Shown piece after piece: positions 61,035-64,000 of a stretch of 64,000 nt of DNA; position 1 is the first letter of the stretch; the number at the start of each line of letters is the position of its first letter. Position numbers and translations under genes: made by a program. A model generated the notes under the pieces. The model did no database searches. It saw only the letters and a program-made list of their open reading frames with translations, and was not told where the DNA came from. Location of the stretch: the NCBI GenBank assembly GCA_964368815.1, contig CAYJDA010000007.1, positions 1-64,000 on the forward strand. Reading direction: 5' to 3'. The DNA comes from CAYJBH01 sp964368815 (GTDB lineage: Bacteria > Bacillota > Clostridia > Oscillospirales > Ruminococcaceae).

Positions 61035-62339
61035 ATGGAAAACAAAAAATTAATTGATGAATTTTTGCTTAAAACCGGACTAAGTCCGGAACTCGTAGAG
61101 CTGGAACAGGAAAGCGATATGTTTAATTCCGAAATAAACAGCTCGATAAAGGGTGAGAAATCCTCGTTGGCAGGTATACCAACCTTTTTAACCGATGAAG
61201 GAGAAATAAATCCGAATACCAAAGCAATAGTAATAGATGCCGGAGGAACAAATTTTCGGGTTGCGGTAGTCAGCTTTAAAGAAGACAAAACTCCCGAAAT
61301 AGAACATTTTAAAAAATACCGTATGCCGGGAAGCGATGGTGCGATAAGCTATGCCGAGTTTAATCGTATTGCTGTTGATTATATGGAACCGGTATTAAAA
61401 GAGAGCGATCTTGTAGGTCTTTGTTTTTCCTACGAATGCGCTATAGATAAAAGTCGTGATGGCAAAATTGTTAGTCTTTCTAAGGAGATTTACATCGATG
61501 GTGCTATAGGCAAACCGGTTTGTGAGGGACTTAACAAGGAGATTGAGGCGCGTGGATACAAACCAAAGAAATTCTGTTTATTAAATGATACTGTAGCCTC
61601 AATGCTGGGCGGTGTTGCCTCCTCGTCAAAGGATAGTTATGATGGATTTGTAGGTTATATAATGGGAACCGGAACCAACTGCTGTTATAGCGAGCGTTGT
61701 TCCGAGATAACCAAAAATCCCGACGTGGTTAATCAACCCGGAACAATGATAGTTAATCTTGAGAGCGGAAAATATAATAAAATGAAGCGTGGCAAGCTGG
61801 ACGAAGCGTTAGATGCAAACACCAAAATGCCGGGAGATTATCTGTTCGAAAAAATGACAAGCGGTGCATATCAGGGAGATTTATTCCTAAGCGTGCTAAA
61901 AACGGCAGCCGATGAAGGCCTGTTTTCTGAGGGTTGCGCAAAGGCAATCTACGACCTTTCAGGTTTAACAGGAATGGAGATTGATATCTTCTGCTTTAAC
62001 CCTAAAGCAATGGGAACGCTTCACGGGCTTTGTGATAATCCGGAAGATGTTGAAAGAATGCTTTTACTTGCCGATAGTTTTTATGAAAGAATAGCAAAAC
62101 TTGCAACGCTACAGTTTGCCGGTATACTGAAAAGAACAGGCAAAGGTAGATACAAAAGTCGCCCGTTCTGCATAGTGGCAGAAGGCACAACATTCTATAA
62201 GTCTAAGTTCTTCCGTCCTAAATTAAACTACTATGTTAAACAGTATATAGAGGATAAAATGGGAAGGTATATAGAATTTATTAAGGTCGACAATGCCACC
62301 TTAATAGGAACTGCTGCCGCTATTTTACTGTGTGAATAA
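61035..62339 (+). CDS. Eukaryotic-type hexokinase
   Basis: A 434-residue hexokinase of the large (HK1/HK2 domain) family, unlike bacterial ROK glucokinases. Motifs are phosphate loop DAGGTNFRVA, the sugar-binding FSYECAIDK region, catalytic Asp185 in LLNDTVAS and GYIMGTGTNCCY. It should phosphorylate glucose or other hexoses with ATP. AAGGAG precedes the ATG. Bacterial examples are known but sparse; horizontal transfer is possible and is not shown by local base composition. A bidirectional terminator follows. Confidence 0.9.
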   Translation: MENKKLIDEFLLKTGLSPELVELEQESDMFNSEINSSIKGEKSSLAGIPTFLTDEGEINPNTKAIVIDAGGTNFRVAVVSFKEDKTPEIEHFKKYRMPGSDGAISYAEFNRIAVDYMEPVLKESDLVGLCFSYECAIDKSRDGKIVSLSKEIYIDGAIGKPVCEGLNKEIEARGYKPKKFCLLNDTVASMLGGVASSSKDSYDGFVGYIMGTGTNCCYSERCSEITKNPDVVNQPGTMIVNLESGKYNKMKRGKLDEALDANTKMPGDYLFEKMTSGAYQGDLFLSVLKTAADEGLFSEGCAKAIYDLSGLTGMEIDIFCFNPKAMGTLHGLCDNPEDVERMLLLADSFYERIAKLATLQFAGILKRTGKGRYKSRPFCIVAEGTTFYKSKFFRPKLNYYVKQYIEDKMGRYIEFIKVDNATLIGTAAAILLCE

Positions 62340-62390
62340 AACGCTGATAATAAATTTAAGCTGAATGACAATATGTTCGATTAGATGAAT

Positions 62391-62437
62391 AAAAGCAATC
62401 CGACACTTTACAAATAAAAGTGCCGGATTGCTTTTTA
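62391..62437. terminator. Bidirectional terminator after hexokinase
   Basis: GCAATCCG-CACTTT and AAAGTG-CGGATTGC (62395-62409 with 62417-62431, one A/C mismatch) form a 15-bp stem, followed by TTTTT on the plus strand and preceded by AAAA for the minus strand. It separates the hexokinase operon from the convergent reductase. Confidence 0.85.
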
Positions 62438-62490
62438 ACGAGTATCCATGTTGCAAAAATATTTTGCTTAGCAGTTTTTAACGCTTTTTA

Positions 62491-62515
62491 TGTAGCCGCC
62501 TTTGCGGTTAGCCGG
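62491..62515. repeat. GC-rich hairpin near the reductase 3' end
   Basis: TAGCCGC-CTTT-GCGGTTA forms a short palindrome with a GCCGCC/GCGG core, similar in flavour to the CTCCGCC hairpin of the 96-bp repeat. It may be a weak terminator for the leftward reductase or an eroded repeat. The rest of the 185-bp gap holds nothing that I recognise. Confidence 0.4.
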
Positions 62516-62524
62516 ATATAAAAA

Positions 62525-63517
62525 TTAATCCTTTAGGATAGCCTCTATTGCCGTCAGCTCGTCGTCGCTAAAGGAAAGGTTGTTGGCTATTTTAACGTTT
62601 TCTTCTATCTGAGATACCTTGCTGGCGCCTATTATTACCGAGCAGACCGCCTGCTGTACAAAACACCAGCTTAACGCCATTTCGGAAAGGCTTTGATTTC
62701 TGGATACAGCAATTTCATTTAGCTTTCTTGCCTTTTCTACCTTTTCCTCGGTAACCTTATCCGGAGAAAGAAAAGCACTTTTAGAGGCAGCACGGCTATC
62801 CTGCGGAATACCGCTAAAGTATTTATTTGTAAGCAAGCCCTGCGCAAGAGATGAGAATGTTATAGCTCCCATGCCTTCTTCAACCAGGGCATCAAAAAGC
62901 CCTTCTTCTTCGCAACTTCTGTTAAACATTGAATAGGAAGGCTGATGTATTAAACAGTGTACACCCATTCCTTTTAATATTGCACTTGCCTTTTTTGTAT
63001 CCTGTGTGTTATAATTTGATATGCCAACATAAAGGGCCTTACCCTGCCTAACAAGGTGTGCGAGGGCATCCATGCTCTCCTCTAACGGCGTTTCGGAATC
63101 GGGCCTATGATGATAAAAAATATCAAAATAATCAAGTCCCGTTCTCTTTAAACTTTGGTCGCATGAGGCAACAATACTTTTTTTAGAACCCCACTCGCCG
63201 TAGGGTCCCGGCCACATGTAATACCCTGCTTTGCTGGATATTATCAGCTCATCTCGGTAGCAGGCCAAATCTTTTGCCAAAACCTTAGAAAAGCATTCTT
63301 CGGCACTTCCTGCAGGCGGCCCATAGTTGTTTGCAATATCAAAATGAGTAATGCCAAGATCAAATGCCGAAACTAACATATTCCTTGAAGTTTCAAACGG
63401 GGTACCCTCTCCAAAGTTATGCCATAACCCCAAAGAAACAACAGGTAATTTTAACCCGCTTTTTCCGCAGCGTCTGTAAGCCATATCGGTGTAACGTGAT
63501 TCTTTTGCTAAATACAT
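62525..63517 (-). CDS. Aldo/keto reductase, YghZ/Kv-beta-like
   Basis: A 330-residue NADPH-dependent TIM-barrel reductase. The Asp/Tyr site is in FDIANNYGPPAGSAEE, the Lys in ISSKAGYYMWPGPYGEW (core SSKAGYYMW), and the His in YHHRP. Members of this branch reduce L-glyceraldehyde 3-phosphate or methylglyoxal. AGGAGG precedes the ATG. It is divergent from the alcohol dehydrogenase. Confidence 0.9.
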   Translation of the reverse strand: MYLAKESRYTDMAYRRCGKSGLKLPVVSLGLWHNFGEGTPFETSRNMLVSAFDLGITHFDIANNYGPPAGSAEECFSKVLAKDLACYRDELIISSKAGYYMWPGPYGEWGSKKSIVASCDQSLKRTGLDYFDIFYHHRPDSETPLEESMDALAHLVRQGKALYVGISNYNTQDTKKASAILKGMGVHCLIHQPSYSMFNRSCEEEGLFDALVEEGMGAITFSSLAQGLLTNKYFSGIPQDSRAASKSAFLSPDKVTEEKVEKARKLNEIAVSRNQSLSEMALSWCFVQQAVCSVIIGASKVSQIEENVKIANNLSFSDDELTAIEAILKD

Positions 63518-63540
63518 TTTAAACCTCCTTATAAAGGTAT

Positions 63541-63575
63541 ATTATCTCCGCCTTTTGCGGAGTTATTGAAAAAAT
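63541..63575 (+). repeat. Partial relative of the 96-bp repeat
   Basis: ATTATCTCCGCC-TTT-TGCGGAG-TTATTG matches the start of the 57341 repeat (ATTATCTCCGCCGGAGGCGGAGCTATTG) in both arms and flanks, but the rest of the element is absent. It lies between the divergent reductase and dehydrogenase genes. Confidence 0.6.
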
Positions 63576-63589
63576 AACAGGAGAGAAAC

Positions 63590-64000
63590 ATGAAAGCATT
63601 ATTATTAGAAGAAGTAAAAAAACTAAAAATTTGCGACATCGAGCTAAGGCCGTTAGAGCCAAAAGAGGTGCTAATTGATGTTGCGGCGTGTGGAGTCTGC
63701 GGCACCGATATTCATCTATATAAGGGCGAGGAGGGAGCAGGCAGTAGCACTCTTCCGCTGATAATGGGGCATGAATTTTCCGGAACTGTAAGCAAGGTTG
63801 GCGATGAGGTTAAAGAATTAAAGGTTGGTGACAGGGTAAGCGTTGATCCAAATGTTTTTTGTAACGAGTGTTTCGAGTGTCGACGCGGTAAAACCTTATT
63901 TTGCGAAAATGCACAGGCCTATGGCGTTTCTATGTTTGGTGGCTTTGCCGAGCAGTGTATAGCCGAGGAAAGGGCAGTGTTTAAAATACCGGACACCCTT
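63590..64000 (+). CDS. Zinc-dependent alcohol dehydrogenase (partial, cut by window end)
   Basis: The first 137 codons of a medium-chain dehydrogenase/reductase. The catalytic zinc Cys and Asp are in ACGVCGTDIHLY, the zinc His-Glu in GHEFSGTV, and the structural zinc cysteines in CNECFECRRGKTLFC. It resembles threonine or sorbitol dehydrogenase-like proteins. AGGAGAG stands 4 nt before the ATG. The NAD(P) domain lies outside the window. Confidence 0.9.
   Translation, partial: MKALLLEEVKKLKICDIELRPLEPKEVLIDVAACGVCGTDIHLYKGEEGAGSSTLPLIMGHEFSGTVSKVGDEVKELKVGDRVSVDPNVFCNECFECRRGKTLFCENAQAYGVSMFGGFAEQCIAEERAVFKIPDTL

Overview
The window is chromosomal DNA from a low-to-moderate GC, Gram-positive-type obligate anaerobe of the class Clostridia, most likely an Oscillospiraceae/Ruminococcaceae-like gut or fibre-degrading lineage. 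The evidence is the AGGAGG-type ribosome sites with frequent TTG and GTG starts, YesM/YesN-type two-component systems, a glycyl radical enzyme (GRE) with its activase, NfnAB, a type I dockerin, a SpoIID domain, a DnaD/DnaC-type helicase-loading pair, a prokaryotic RING protein and a hexokinase of the eukaryotic type. I found no rRNA, tRNA, CRISPR array, insertion sequence or prophage.

Layout. (1) 1-16.1 kb: a nutrient module. A leftward response regulator/histidine kinase pair faces a rightward series: YitT membrane protein, GRE activase, a GRE whose active-site residues fit trans-4-hydroxy-L-proline dehydratase (HypD), a second regulator/kinase pair, a sugar ABC importer without its own ATPase (binding lipoprotein, terminator, two permeases) and a GH43 glycosidase. 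(2) 16.2-20.1 kb: nagB overlapping an asparaginase, a small anchored protein, a MsmX/UgpC-type ATPase that could energise the orphan importer, and a divergent AraC-type gene whose promoter predicts a leaderless mRNA. (3) 20.1-27.4 kb: housekeeping genes (YqeG, endonuclease IV-like, aminopeptidase P, glyS), then a 1113-residue fusion of CinA, a membrane helix, a sortase-B-like domain lacking all three catalytic residues, a Ser/Asp linker and a SpoIID domain. (4) 27.4-34.7 kb: a dockerin protein and an orphan TRAP-type binding lipoprotein (leftward), then an oxidoreductase, a polytopic membrane protein and nfnAB.

(5) 34.7-43.4 kb: an orphan histidine kinase, a CdaR/PucR-type regulator, ftsE-ftsX with an EnvC-like M23 protein, an S41 protease homologue whose Ser/Lys/Gln triad reads Gly/Asn/Ser, metA (Glu111, acetyl type) and a MobA-like transferase. 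(6) 43.4-54.7 kb, mostly leftward: Na/Pi cotransporter, coaX, a DUF4830-like protein, and a chain lysS, ruvX, two unknown membrane proteins, potABCD, with a separate Dph6-like PP-loop ATPase. (7) 55-64 kb: gltX, Prok-RING protein, two exact 96-bp hairpin-rich repeats, a 55-residue gene, dnaD-dnaC-alr-hexokinase, an aldo/keto reductase and a zinc alcohol dehydrogenase cut by the window end.

The strongest candidates for something undescribed are the CinA/pseudosortase/SpoIID fusion and, in the same region of cell-wall genes, the catalytically dead S41 protein beside FtsEX-M23. Together they suggest that this lineage uses dead enzyme folds as scaffolds in wall remodelling; that is an inference. 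Homology calls rest on motif recognition without database searches.
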